Shown here in pieces: positions 1 to 5,097 of a DNA stretch of 5,097 bases. Position numbers and translations under genes: made by a program. Source of the DNA: CAZIIK01 sp964539235 (lineage in GTDB: Bacteria; Pseudomonadota; Gammaproteobacteria; Francisellales; CACEW01); assembly GCA_964539235.1 (NCBI GenBank), contig CAZIIK010000079.1:1-5097 (forward strand), given 5' to 3'. The first letter of the stretch is position 1; each line of letters opens with the position of its first letter. The notes beneath the pieces were generated by a model. That model saw only the letters and a list, made by a program, of their open reading frames with translations. It was not told where the DNA came from and ran no database searches.

Positions 1-53
1 AATACCACTCGGGCTTTTAACTCCGCCGGATACTTTTGACGCTTTTGACTCAT
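1..53 (-). CDS. IS3-family transposase OrfA, N-terminal 17 codons (partial)
   Basis: The minus strand starts with ATG at 53 and reads MSQKRQKYPAELKARVV before the window ends. The pattern (a basic stretch, an aromatic residue, then E-[FL]-K-A-x-V) is the beginning of the HTH_Tnp_1 helix-turn-helix found in IS3-family OrfA proteins. In these elements OrfA binds the terminal repeats, and OrfB is fused to it by programmed -1 frameshifting to give the DDE transposase. The start is supported by a good Shine-Dalgarno sequence, AGGGAG at 63-68, nine bases upstream. Only the DNA-binding N-terminus can be seen, so whether the transposase is intact is unknown. Confidence 0.75.
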   Translation of the reverse strand, partial: MSQKRQKYPAELKARVV

Positions 54-62
54 GATGTCGAT

Positions 63-68
63 CTCCCT
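63..68 (-). promoter_or_regulatory. Ribosome binding site of the IS OrfA
   Basis: AGGGAG on the minus strand lies nine bases before the ATG at 53. It is the strongest Shine-Dalgarno match near this start and confirms the start choice for the truncated transposase gene. Confidence 0.6.
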
Positions 69-81
69 AAATAATTAAAAA

Positions 82-112
82 ATAATATCACTTTAAGGAG
101 CACTACTCTCAA
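82..112 (-). promoter_or_regulatory. Possible weak promoter inside the IS left end
   Basis: On the minus strand TATTAT (82-87), preceded by TGA (88-90), resembles an extended -10 element. TTGAGA (107-112) could be its -35, but the 19-base spacer is longer than usual. It would drive the IS OrfA at 53. IS3-family elements often carry only a weak internal promoter here and gain a strong one when their ends join in the circular intermediate. Based on motif matching only. Confidence 0.3.
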
Positions 113-149
113 ATACTGTCCGATTATTTAGGGGCGCTATAAACCTTTT

Positions 150-195
150 GTCGAAATCGAGAGCGCCTCCGCCCTTCGACAGGCCCAGGGACCGG
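150..195. repeat. Dispersed-type intergenic repeat fragment with inverted repeat
   Basis: This stretch lies between the prfC stop and the IS end. It contains CCCTTCGACAGGCCCAGGG (172-190), which resembles the imperfect CTTCGACAGGCTCAGG-type palindromic repeats I recall scattered between genes in many bacterial genomes. GTCGAA (150-155) and TTCGAC (175-180) form a 6-bp inverted repeat around it. A hairpin downstream of prfC could protect the mRNA 3' end, but no T run follows on the minus strand, so it is not a standard intrinsic terminator. That it belongs to a repeat family is recalled from memory, and only one copy is in the window. Confidence 0.4.
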
Positions 196-215
196 ACTTC
201 TACACGGACAATACA

Positions 216-1787
216 TTAATGCTCACGCGTCGCATCAAACTCTATATCCGGATAACGCTCTTCGGCCAATTGCAAATTCACACGACTGGTTGCCAGATAT
301 GTCAACCGCCCAGCGCCGTCCAGGGCCAATTGATCTGCAACTTTCTGCCGGAAGGTTGCTAATAGTTTTTCATCAGCACAATGAATCCAACGCGCCGTGA
401 TTACTTGGATGTTTTCATAGACACATTCCACGTTATATTCATCTTTTAAACGTTGCGCCACGACATCAAATTGCAGCACACCAACGGCACCCAAAATCAA
501 ATCGTTGTTATTTAATGGCCGAAACACCTGAGTTGCGCCCTCTTCCGATAACTGAATTAAACCCTTTTGTAAGGCTTTGGCTTTTAATGGGTCTTTCAAC
601 ACCACCCGGCGAAACAGTTCTGGTGCAAAATTGGGAATACCTGTGAAATGGAGTTGCTCACCCACGGTAAACGTATCGCCAATTTGAATGGCGCCGTGGT
701 TGTGCAAACCTAAGATATCACCCGCATAGGCTTCTTCAGCCTGCTGGCGATCACCTGCCATAAAGGTCAAAGCATTCGCCACTTGTACTTGTTTACCCAC
801 CCGCACATGCTGCATTTTCATATTGCGCGTGTATTGCCCAGAGCAAATACGCAAAAATGCCACACGATCACGATGTTGCGGATCCATATTCGCTTGAATC
901 TTAAAGACAAAGCCAGTTAATTTATCCTCTGTCGGTGCAACTTCACGTTCCTCTGCAGCGCGTGCCTGTGGACCTGGTGCATGCGCCACGAAACCATCTA
1001 ACATTTCTTTGACACCAAAATTACCCAGGGCTGTACCGAAGCACACGGGCGTTTGTTGACCGGTTAAATATAAGTCCGGATCAAATGCATCTGCCACACC
1101 ACGTACCAACTCAATTTCTTCGCGTAATATTTCCGCTTGCTCACCTAAGGCCTGAGACAATGCATCTGAATGCAAGTCATCCAACACCTGAAAATCATGA
1201 ATATGATGGCCCTGTCCGGTTTGATACAAAATCACTTGATCACGATACAAATGATAAACCCCCAGAAAACCCTTGCCCATGCCAATCGGCCATGTCATCG
1301 GCGCGCACTGTATTTTTAAGACAGATTCGACTTCATCCAATAACGCCATCGGATCTAACGTATCTCGATCCATTTTATTGATAAACGTCATAATTGGTGT
1401 ATCGCGCAAGCGACACACTTCCATCAATTTAATGGTTCGGGCTTCCACCCCTTTGGCCGCATCAATGACCATAAGCACTGAGTCAACAGCGGTTAACGTG
1501 CGATAGGTATCTTCTGAAAAATCTTCGTGACCCGGCGTATCCAGCAAGTTGACGATTTTATCTTGATAAGGAAATTGCATCACCGAGGTTGTGACCGAAA
1601 TACCCCGTTGTTGTTCTAGCTTCATCCAATCAGATGTCGCCATACGCTGGGCTTTACGACCTTTCACAGTACCGGCCAATTGAATTGCACCGCCGAACAA
1701 TAACAATTTCTCGGTCATGGTGGTTTTACCAGCATCCGGATGCGAAATAATCGCAAAAGTCCGTCGTTTTTCAATTTCAGCTTGCAT
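216..1787 (-). CDS. prfC: Peptide chain release factor 3 (RF3)
   Basis: RF3 is the class II release factor, a translational GTPase that removes RF1 or RF2 from the ribosome after peptide release. The protein has 523 residues (E. coli RF3 has 529) and ends in the same TREH. Visible motifs are the G1 P-loop SHPDAGKT (15-22), switch I region RGISVTTSV (61-69), G3 DTPGH (83-87), G4 NKMD (137-140) and the RF3 signature FGTALGNFGV (250-259). Domain II begins near 290 with FKIQANMDPQHRDR (295-308), and the C-terminal domain III is complete. The ATG at 1787 has AGGA (1794-1797) six bases upstream. The gene is last in the minus-strand series, 36 bases after the AAA gene. It has no internal stop and looks fully functional. 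RF3 does not itself read stop codons, so it does not explain the TAG codons in the two preceding genes. Confidence 0.97.
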   Translation of the reverse strand: MQAEIEKRRTFAIISHPDAGKTTMTEKLLLFGGAIQLAGTVKGRKAQRMATSDWMKLEQQRGISVTTSVMQFPYQDKIVNLLDTPGHEDFSEDTYRTLTAVDSVLMVIDAAKGVEARTIKLMEVCRLRDTPIMTFINKMDRDTLDPMALLDEVESVLKIQCAPMTWPIGMGKGFLGVYHLYRDQVILYQTGQGHHIHDFQVLDDLHSDALSQALGEQAEILREEIELVRGVADAFDPDLYLTGQQTPVCFGTALGNFGVKEMLDGFVAHAPGPQARAAEEREVAPTEDKLTGFVFKIQANMDPQHRDRVAFLRICSGQYTRNMKMQHVRVGKQVQVANALTFMAGDRQQAEEAYAGDILGLHNHGAIQIGDTFTVGEQLHFTGIPNFAPELFRRVVLKDPLKAKALQKGLIQLSEEGATQVFRPLNNNDLILGAVGVLQFDVVAQRLKDEYNVECVYENIQVITARWIHCADEKLLATFRQKVADQLALDGAGRLTYLATSRVNLQLAEERYPDIEFDATREH

Positions 1788-1793
1788 CAGCCA

Positions 1794-1797
1794 TCCT
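1794..1797 (-). promoter_or_regulatory. Ribosome binding site of prfC
   Basis: AGGA on the minus strand is six bases before the ATG at 1787. An overlapping upstream ATG at 1795 is in another frame and has no comparable Shine-Dalgarno sequence, so this site supports the 523-residue form of RF3. Confidence 0.55.
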
Positions 1798-1823
1798 AGC
1801 GGTCATTTTTTTAGTGGCAGCGA

Positions 1824-3014
1824 TTATAAACCGATTGCATCGTTGATGACAGGCACAAAAAACTGTTGTATACCGACCAACCAAGGATAGATTTTAATAC
1901 CCTCACTTTCTCGCGCATGAGGTTCATTACACAAACATATTGCTTCTGCTTGCAGGTCTTGAGCAAATTGTTTCAATGTAGTGAGTTTTTCCATTGGGAA
2001 GTAGGTAGAACTTTTTACTTCAATTAAAAGCAATGGTTGGCCAGGTCGCTCGACAATTAGATCAATTTCAGCACCATCTTTTGTCGCTAAGTAGCTAAAG
2101 CGATATTGCAAAAAGTAAATATCTGCCAGTTTAATACACTCTAAAATCACCAAATGCTCAAATGCCTCACCATACGCACTGGTACCCGGGTTCAGTGGCA
2201 CATTCAAAGATAATGTTAATGCACGCACGACTCCAGGATCAAAAAAATAAAATTTGGGTTTATGACTCAGGCGTTTTCTCACCGAACTATGAAATGCCTC
2301 AAGATAAAAACCGACCAATGTGTCTTCTAGAATTTGGTAGTACTGCATGACTGTTTGATCTGATACCAATACATCTCGCGCAATACGAGCAAAATTAATC
2401 ACCTTACCGTTTTGTTGTGCTGCAACTGCTAAAAATTTACGAAAAGGATCTAGTTTTTTGACTAATTGTTCTGACCAGACTTCTTCTTTGAGATAAGTAT
2501 TGGCATAAGTGCTCAAAAATCGTTTACGCTGCGTAGCATCATTGAGCTGGTATACATACGGTAACAGCCCATAATGCAATGCCACCTCTAAACTGAATGA
2601 AGCCTTTAGCTCAAGTACTGAAAATGGATATAAATGATATGTCAACGCACGCCCTGCCAACATATTAGCAGCACCTCGCTTTAATTTGCGAGCTGACGAA
2701 CCTGTTAAAATGAAACGCTTATCCGTTGCTTCGATCAGTCGATGAACAACATCCAATAGCTTTGGTGCTTTCTGAATTTCATCAATAACAACATATTTAA
2801 TGTCTGCAGAAAGTGCCAAAACATTTTGTTCTAGCTCTTCTGGGTGATTAATATACAAAGCCTCTTCTACCGGATTCAACAGATCGACCCAAAGACTCTC
2901 TGTTCGAGCAAAACTATGCGCAATCTATGTACTTTTACCTGTATTACGCGCGCCAAATAAAAATAGGCTTTGGTTCCTTGGCAACACTAATAGTCGATTT
3001 AACATAGGCGACAT
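1824..3014 (-). pseudogene. AAA/DUF4143-family ATPase gene with one in-frame TAG after the P-loop
   Basis: With one TAG read through, the frame from ATG 3014 gives 396 codons, normal for the family of single-chain AAA ATPases with a C-terminal DUF4143 domain. Numbering from 3014: Walker A GARNTGKST (21-29), TAG at codon 30 (2925-2927), Walker B VVIDEIQ (75-81), a sensor-like LTGSS (103-107), a winged-helix-like stretch around SDQTVMQYYQILEDTLVGFY, then a PD-(D/E)xK-like pattern E316, D318, E332-V-K334. The stretch after the TAG is free of stops to the TAA at 1824. The exact role of this family is poorly known. An ATG at 3005 is an equally good start, and neither has a strong Shine-Dalgarno sequence. 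A TTG restart at 2879 would give 351 residues lacking the P-loop, so it is unlikely to be active. The gene sits where E. coli has yjjG and has lower GC than prfC in the lines counted, which suggests acquisition. It could be expressed whole only if TAG is suppressed or is a sequencing error. Confidence 0.85.
2925..2927 (-). other. In-frame TAG codon directly after Walker A of the AAA gene
   Basis: The minus-strand codons around this site read GGT AAA AGT ACA TAG ATT GCG, that is G-K-S-T-stop-I-A. The upstream reading gives a typical family N-terminus (NRLLVLPRNQSLFLFGARN). The downstream reading continues in the same frame into WVDLLNP and the rest of the ATPase, so a single-base substitution is enough to explain it. 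Many relatives I recall have Trp (TGG) or Leu (TTG) here, each one base from TAG. Confidence 0.9.
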
Positions 3015-3055
3015 TCTCGAAGTAGTTACTCGATAATGTACGCCATTTTCGAGGT

Positions 3056-3526
3056 TTAAGCAAGGAAATGGCGTTTCGCCATCAATATTGCATCCTCACG
3101 CAGAGCTGTCTGTGGTAATGGATAATACGCGCGCCGAATGCCTGTTTGTTCAAAACCTAATTGTTGGTACAAGGCAAGCGCACTGACATTCGATTGACGC
3201 ACTTCTAAAAATACTTGCGTTACACCCAACGCATGCAGTTGCATGATTACATATTGCAGCAATTGAGCACCATAACCCTGACGCTGCATCTGGGGTGAAA
3301 TGACTATATTCAATAATTCAGCTTCGTCTAACACCCGAGCAATCACAGCAAACCCAATCAACTGCTAATTTAAAAAGATACCCCAGGTCTGATGATGCTC
3401 AGCTTCCATAGTGAGGGTCATTGCAGACTGTGACCACGGTAAAGCATTAGCCGCATGCTCAATGACCATCATGCTTGGCAGATCAGTGTGCTGTAGCAGT
3501 CGATAAGAGATGCGTTTGGACATCAT
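3056..3526 (-). pseudogene. rimI: Ribosomal protein S18 alanine N-acetyltransferase, with one in-frame TAG
   Basis: RimI is a GNAT enzyme that acetylates the N-terminal alanine of ribosomal protein S18 using acetyl-CoA. Read from ATG 3526 (or the adjacent ATG 3523), the frame has 156 codons, close to the 148 of E. coli. A TAG at codon 54 (3365-3367) interrupts it. Before the TAG are the expected DLP, hydrophobic-IE and PWS motifs (D15-P17, I22-E23, P30-S32). After it come AVIARVLDEAELLNIVI, the acetyl-CoA loop QRQGYGA (81-87), LEVRQSN with E108 and ALYQQLGF with Y120 (equivalent to E. coli E103 and Y115), and RRAYYP (131-136). A TAA directly before the ATG at 3526 fixes the start. The first 44 bases overlap holD. 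A TTG at 3361 could restart a 101-residue product keeping the catalytic motifs but missing the first strand and helices, which I think unlikely. Identity is certain; function depends on whether the TAG is real and read as stop. Confidence 0.88.
3365..3367 (-). other. In-frame TAG codon in rimI
   Basis: The minus strand reads TTT TTA AAT TAG CAG TTG ATT GGG, that is F-L-N-stop-Q-L-I-G. In E. coli RimI the matching place is the variable loop before KMAAFAI, so almost any residue could stand here. CAG, AAG, TTG, TGG or GAG could each become TAG by one substitution. No frameshift is present on either side. Confidence 0.9.
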
Positions 3527-3962
3527 TTAATAAGGTTTGTTTAGATAAAGGATCTGATATTAATTCGGCTAAAGAAACTGTTTTGATACACGGCACATCT
3601 GCCATAGCCCGCCAGGCATCTGCTATTTCAACACCTAATGCGATGAGTAACTTTGGTTGCACCTGAGCGATCACATCTGCTCCGGTTAAACCTTGTTCAG
3701 CCTCCATAGCCGGCCAAATAACTGTAAAATCTGATGATCCAGCCGATACATACTGACTCAACTCTGCCAAGCAGTTCTGCATCGTGGAAATATGACTTTG
3801 GTCCGTGACTGGAATCAGAAATATTGTCTGAGCAGACTGCGAATTTTGACAGATATAACGTTGCTCAACTACATCAGTTATAACGGGCTGCTCCTGGCGC
3901 AGCCACCAGCGTGGCACCTCCATATGACGTAAACAGGTTTCTTGCTGAGTCGACCAACTCAT
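3483..3962 (-). CDS. holD: DNA polymerase III psi subunit (HolD)
   Basis: Psi joins the clamp-loader complex of the replicative polymerase to chi (HolC), and through chi to single-strand binding protein. The call rests on the N-terminus CLRHMEVPRWWLR (10-22), which matches the E. coli psi pattern QLQQLGITQWSLR, on a small alpha/beta layout with hydrophobic strands (QTIFLIPVT near 44-52, KLLIALG near 103-109), and on its place directly before rimI, as in E. coli. At 159 residues it is somewhat longer than E. coli psi (137). The ATG at 3962 overlaps the pssA stop (ATGA), and AGGAAG (3973-3978) lies ten bases upstream, so it should be translated by coupling to pssA. It ends in TGA and overlaps the start of rimI. 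Psi proteins diverge fast, so synteny carries much of the weight. Confidence 0.85.
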   Translation of the reverse strand: MSWSTQQETCLRHMEVPRWWLRQEQPVITDVVEQRYICQNSQSAQTIFLIPVTDQSHISTMQNCLAELSQYVSAGSSDFTVIWPAMEAEQGLTGADVIAQVQPKLLIALGVEIADAWRAMADVPCIKTVSLAELISDPLSKQTLLNDVQTHLLSTATAH

Positions 3963-4738
3963 GCGGTGATTTCTTCCTGCTGCAGACGTTTACGACGCAA
4001 ACGACCCAACCCAAAGAGTGGACCAGACAGTATGTACCCAGCAAAAATAATGAATAACACCAAACTCGGCCACCAGGCAATACAGATCAGCACACCCACC
4101 ATTACGATAATCATGGTAAAACGCACAGTCACTTTGAGGTCAATATCCTTGAAACTGCGGTAACGAATATTGCTGACCATCAGCAATGACACCAGAATAG
4201 ACACCACAAATGTTGCCCAAGCCAACCATAAGCCGCCCAGATGCCAAGCATTACCTAACCAAACACTACTGGCAACAAATGCTGCACCGGCTGGGCAAGG
4301 CAACCCGAAAAAATAACGTTTTGCCAACGGCGATACCTGTTCGACCTGGGTGTTAAATTTCGCCAAGCGCAAGGCCACACAGGCGACATAGAGAAATGAG
4401 GTTAACCAACCCACTTTACTCAAACCATGCTGCGCCAAGGTCAGTAACGACCAGTTATACAAAACCAATGCCGGCGTAACGCCAAAGGCCAGCATGTCGG
4501 ATAAACTGTCGTATTGGGCGCCAAACGCACTTTGTGCATTAATCAAGCGCGCTACGCGGCCATCGAGCCCATCACAAATTAAAGCAATAAAAATGGCAAT
4601 CGCTGCCTGATCAAACTGATGATTCATTGCCGCGACAATGGCATAAAATCCAGCAAACAAGCTGCCAGATGTGAATAAATTAGGTAATAAGTAAATACCC
4701 TTGCGTCGACCTAGAAGAGGCTTTGAGGATGGTCGCAT
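3959..4738 (-). CDS. pssA: CDP-diacylglycerol-serine O-phosphatidyltransferase (phosphatidylserine synthase)
   Basis: The enzyme joins CDP-diacylglycerol and L-serine to make phosphatidylserine, the precursor of phosphatidylethanolamine, in the inner membrane. The CDP-alcohol phosphatidyltransferase signature is complete: D56-x2-D59-G60-x2-A63-R64-x8-G73-x3-D77-x3-D81 (numbered from ATG 4738, 259 residues). The start GRRKGIYLLPNLFTSGSLFA is typical of the integral-membrane PssA of Pseudomonas-like bacteria, unlike the peripheral phospholipase-D-like PssA of E. coli. About six to eight hydrophobic segments follow, and the tail is basic (RLRRKRLQQ). A GTG at 4771 would add eleven residues, but it has no Shine-Dalgarno sequence and overlaps the predicted transcription start, so I prefer 4738, which has a weak GCGAG upstream. 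It ends in TGA overlapping holD and heads the series. Confidence 0.93.
   Translation of the reverse strand: MRPSSKPLLGRRKGIYLLPNLFTSGSLFAGFYAIVAAMNHQFDQAAIAIFIALICDGLDGRVARLINAQSAFGAQYDSLSDMLAFGVTPALVLYNWSLLTLAQHGLSKVGWLTSFLYVACVALRLAKFNTQVEQVSPLAKRYFFGLPCPAGAAFVASSVWLGNAWHLGGLWLAWATFVVSILVSLLMVSNIRYRSFKDIDLKVTVRFTMIIVMVGVLICIAWWPSLVLFIIFAGYILSGPLFGLGRLRRKRLQQEEITA
3973..3978 (-). promoter_or_regulatory. Ribosome binding site of holD within pssA
   Basis: AGGAAG on the minus strand is ten bases before the holD ATG at 3962 and lies inside the last codons of pssA. Together with the four-base ATGA overlap it supports translational coupling of the two genes. Confidence 0.55.
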
Positions 4739-4771
4739 AGTTAAAAAAACTCGCCGTGCAGAATGGCGCAC

Positions 4772-4780
4772 ACTATAGCA
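4772..4780 (-). promoter_or_regulatory. Extended -10 promoter of the pssA-holD-rimI series
   Basis: The minus strand reads TGCTATAGT: a TGn extension followed by TATAGT, one mismatch from TATAAT. No good -35 lies 16-18 bases upstream, which is tolerated for extended -10 promoters or may point to an activator. The transcript would start near 4765, giving a leader of about 27 bases before the ATG at 4738 and excluding the GTG at 4771 as the start. Based on motif matching only. Confidence 0.5.
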
Positions 4781-4802
4781 GAATTTTAGAAAATCGGGCT
4801 AG

Positions 4803-4817
4803 TTTATGTCACATAAA
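4803..4817. promoter_or_regulatory. 15-bp palindrome, possible operator upstream of pssA
   Basis: TTTATGTCACATAAA is a perfect palindrome around the C at 4810. Its centre is about 45 bases upstream of the predicted pssA transcription start, a position where activators often bind. I do not recognise the regulator. Its half-site recurs in inverted orientation at 4892-4901. Confidence 0.4.
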
Positions 4818-4891
4818 TAACTTACTCTTGAGATACATACACCTGAAATAATGAATTAGATCATAGCGCTCAATCTTTTTTTTGCAGGTAA

Positions 4892-4901
4892 GACATAAAC
4901 T
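4892..4901. repeat. Inverted copy of the 10-bp motif AGTTTATGTC
   Basis: GACATAAACT here is the exact reverse complement of AGTTTATGTC at 4801-4810, with 81 bases between them. The two copies could be half-sites for one regulator acting on the divergent promoters. This copy is not itself part of a full palindrome. Confidence 0.4.
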
Positions 4902-4947
4902 TGTATCTATATTTGGGCACCCGATGAAGATAACGAGTATTTTTTCA

Positions 4948-4953
4948 TATAAT
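4948..4953 (+). promoter_or_regulatory. Possible -10 element for the rightmost gene
   Basis: TATAAT matches the sigma-70 -10 consensus exactly. The base positions 17 upstream give only TGAAGA (4925-4930) as -35, three of six matches. It would give a leader of about 100 bases before the ATG at 5061. In AT-rich DNA such a match can arise by chance. Confidence 0.3.
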
Positions 4954-5060
4954 GAACAGAAAAAAAGATTTAGAAGCAAGGTTATAGTGCAGAAGTGGAT
5001 TTAAACTGGACAATTAAAATAATTCTGAGGCTAATGCCCACGGTTTAGGGCGTGTAATTC

Positions 5061-5097
5061 ATGAAAGGATTCATTCTCGGCCTGCTCTTATTCATTT
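5061..5097 (+). CDS. Unidentified protein with hydrophobic N-terminus (partial)
   Basis: The plus strand reads ATG AAA GGA TTC ATT CTC GGC, giving MKGFILGLLLFI before the window ends. A single Lys followed by a hydrophobic run suggests a signal peptide or first membrane segment, so the product is probably membrane-bound or exported. AGGG (5047-5050) lies ten bases upstream, and a TAA at 5055-5057 in the same frame shows that the gene cannot start further upstream. It is divergent from pssA. Only twelve residues are visible, so no function can be given. Confidence 0.5.
   Translation, partial: MKGFILGLLLFI

Larger units (their letters stand above)
1..142 (-). mobile_element. Left end of an IS3-family insertion sequence (partial)
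   Basis: The element is read on the minus strand and leaves the window at position 1, so only its 5' end is visible. The evidence is the start of a typical IS3-family OrfA at position 53 and, about 90 bases upstream of it, a terminal segment (roughly 117-142) reading GCGCCCCTAAATAATCGGAC. IS3-family ends commonly have this kind of C-rich block followed by a GGACA-like stretch, close to the first ORF. The usual terminal TG dinucleotide is not clear here (the likely tip reads TATAG or TTATAG), so the exact boundary is uncertain by a few bases. The other end and the target duplication lie outside the window. The insertion is downstream of prfC and breaks no gene seen here. Confidence 0.72.
4739..5060. 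other. AT-rich divergent intergenic region
   Basis: This 322-base stretch separates pssA (minus) from the next gene (plus). It holds the pssA promoter at 4772-4780, the palindrome at 4803-4817, the second half-site at 4892-4901, a run of eight T at 4876-4883 without a preceding hairpin, and a perfect TATAAT at 4948-4953 that may serve the plus-strand gene. I see no tRNA, no riboswitch-like structure and no other credible gene in it. Confidence 0.6.

Noticed and set aside
144..215. Intrinsic terminator for prfC
   Set aside because: The 6-bp inverted repeat (150-155 with 175-180) has a 19-base loop and is followed on the minus strand by AAAAGG, not a T run.
1085..1506. Two plus-strand open frames (1085-1381, 1273-1506)
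   Set aside because: They lie inside prfC on the opposite strand, show no family motifs and have no ribosome binding sites.
2162..2350. Plus-strand open frame of 62 codons
   Set aside because: It is antisense to the conserved AAA/DUF4143 frame and has no recognisable content.
1824..2879. A functional 351-residue protein starting at TTG 2879
   Set aside because: This start is mid-sequence in the motif DLLNP and would omit the Walker A P-loop, which is encoded upstream in the same frame.
2925..3367. Pyrrolysine at the TAG codons
   Set aside because: Neither family is known to use pyrrolysine, and no pyl genes are in the window. Suppression or mutation is more likely.
3475..3666. Plus-strand open frame of 63 codons
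   Set aside because: It is antisense to holD and rimI and shows no motif.
3874..4163. Open frames at 3874-4080 (minus) and 3942-4163 (plus)
   Set aside because: Both are other-frame readings of pssA and holD. The true frames carry the family signatures.
4866..4883. Terminator from the palindrome AGCGCT and the eight-T run on the plus strand
   Set aside because: AGCGCT has no loop to form a hairpin, and no plus-strand gene ends upstream of it.
1..5097. CRISPR array, tRNA, rRNA or a defence/toxin system
   Set aside because: I saw no regularly spaced repeats, no cloverleaf-like sequence and no pair of small toxin-antitoxin genes. The AAA/DUF4143 gene stands alone among housekeeping genes.

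Overview
The window looks like chromosomal DNA of a gammaproteobacterium. A HolD-like psi subunit, RimI and peptide chain release factor 3 lie in that order on one strand, matching the E. coli series holD-rimI-yjjG-prfC. The phosphatidylserine synthase at the head of the series is the PssA type seen in Pseudomonas/Legionella-like lineages. No closer placement can be made by eye.

Layout, from high to low coordinates (nearly everything is on the minus strand): an AT-rich divergent intergenic region (4739-5060) separates the start of an unidentified plus-strand gene (5061 onward, cut by the window edge) from pssA (3959-4738). pssA overlaps holD (3483-3962) by ATGA, and holD overlaps rimI (3056-3526) by 44 bases. 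An AAA/DUF4143-family ATPase (1824-3014) follows after a 41-base gap, then prfC (216-1787) after 36 bases. This spacing suggests one operon, transcribed from an extended -10 promoter in front of pssA. About 70 bases past prfC lies the left end of an IS3-family insertion sequence (1 to about 142). It carries the first 17 codons of its OrfA and leaves the window at position 1.

The main oddity is that two neighbouring genes, rimI and the AAA ATPase, each contain one in-frame TAG and are otherwise intact. Reading through each TAG restores a full-length family member: the missing RimI N-terminus in one case, and the Walker A P-loop in the other. None of the five complete genes ends in TAG (three TAA, two TGA). 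Two independent nonsense mutations in dispensable genes is the simplest reading. Amber suppression, TAG recoding or sequence error remain testable alternatives.

The core genes have unrelated housekeeping roles: membrane phospholipid synthesis (PssA), replication clamp loader (HolD), modification of ribosomal protein S18 (RimI) and recycling of release factors (PrfC). The AAA gene is lower in GC in the lines I counted and sits where E. coli has yjjG, so it looks like an acquired gene. I found no RNA genes, CRISPR array or clear terminator, and no convincing new multi-gene system.
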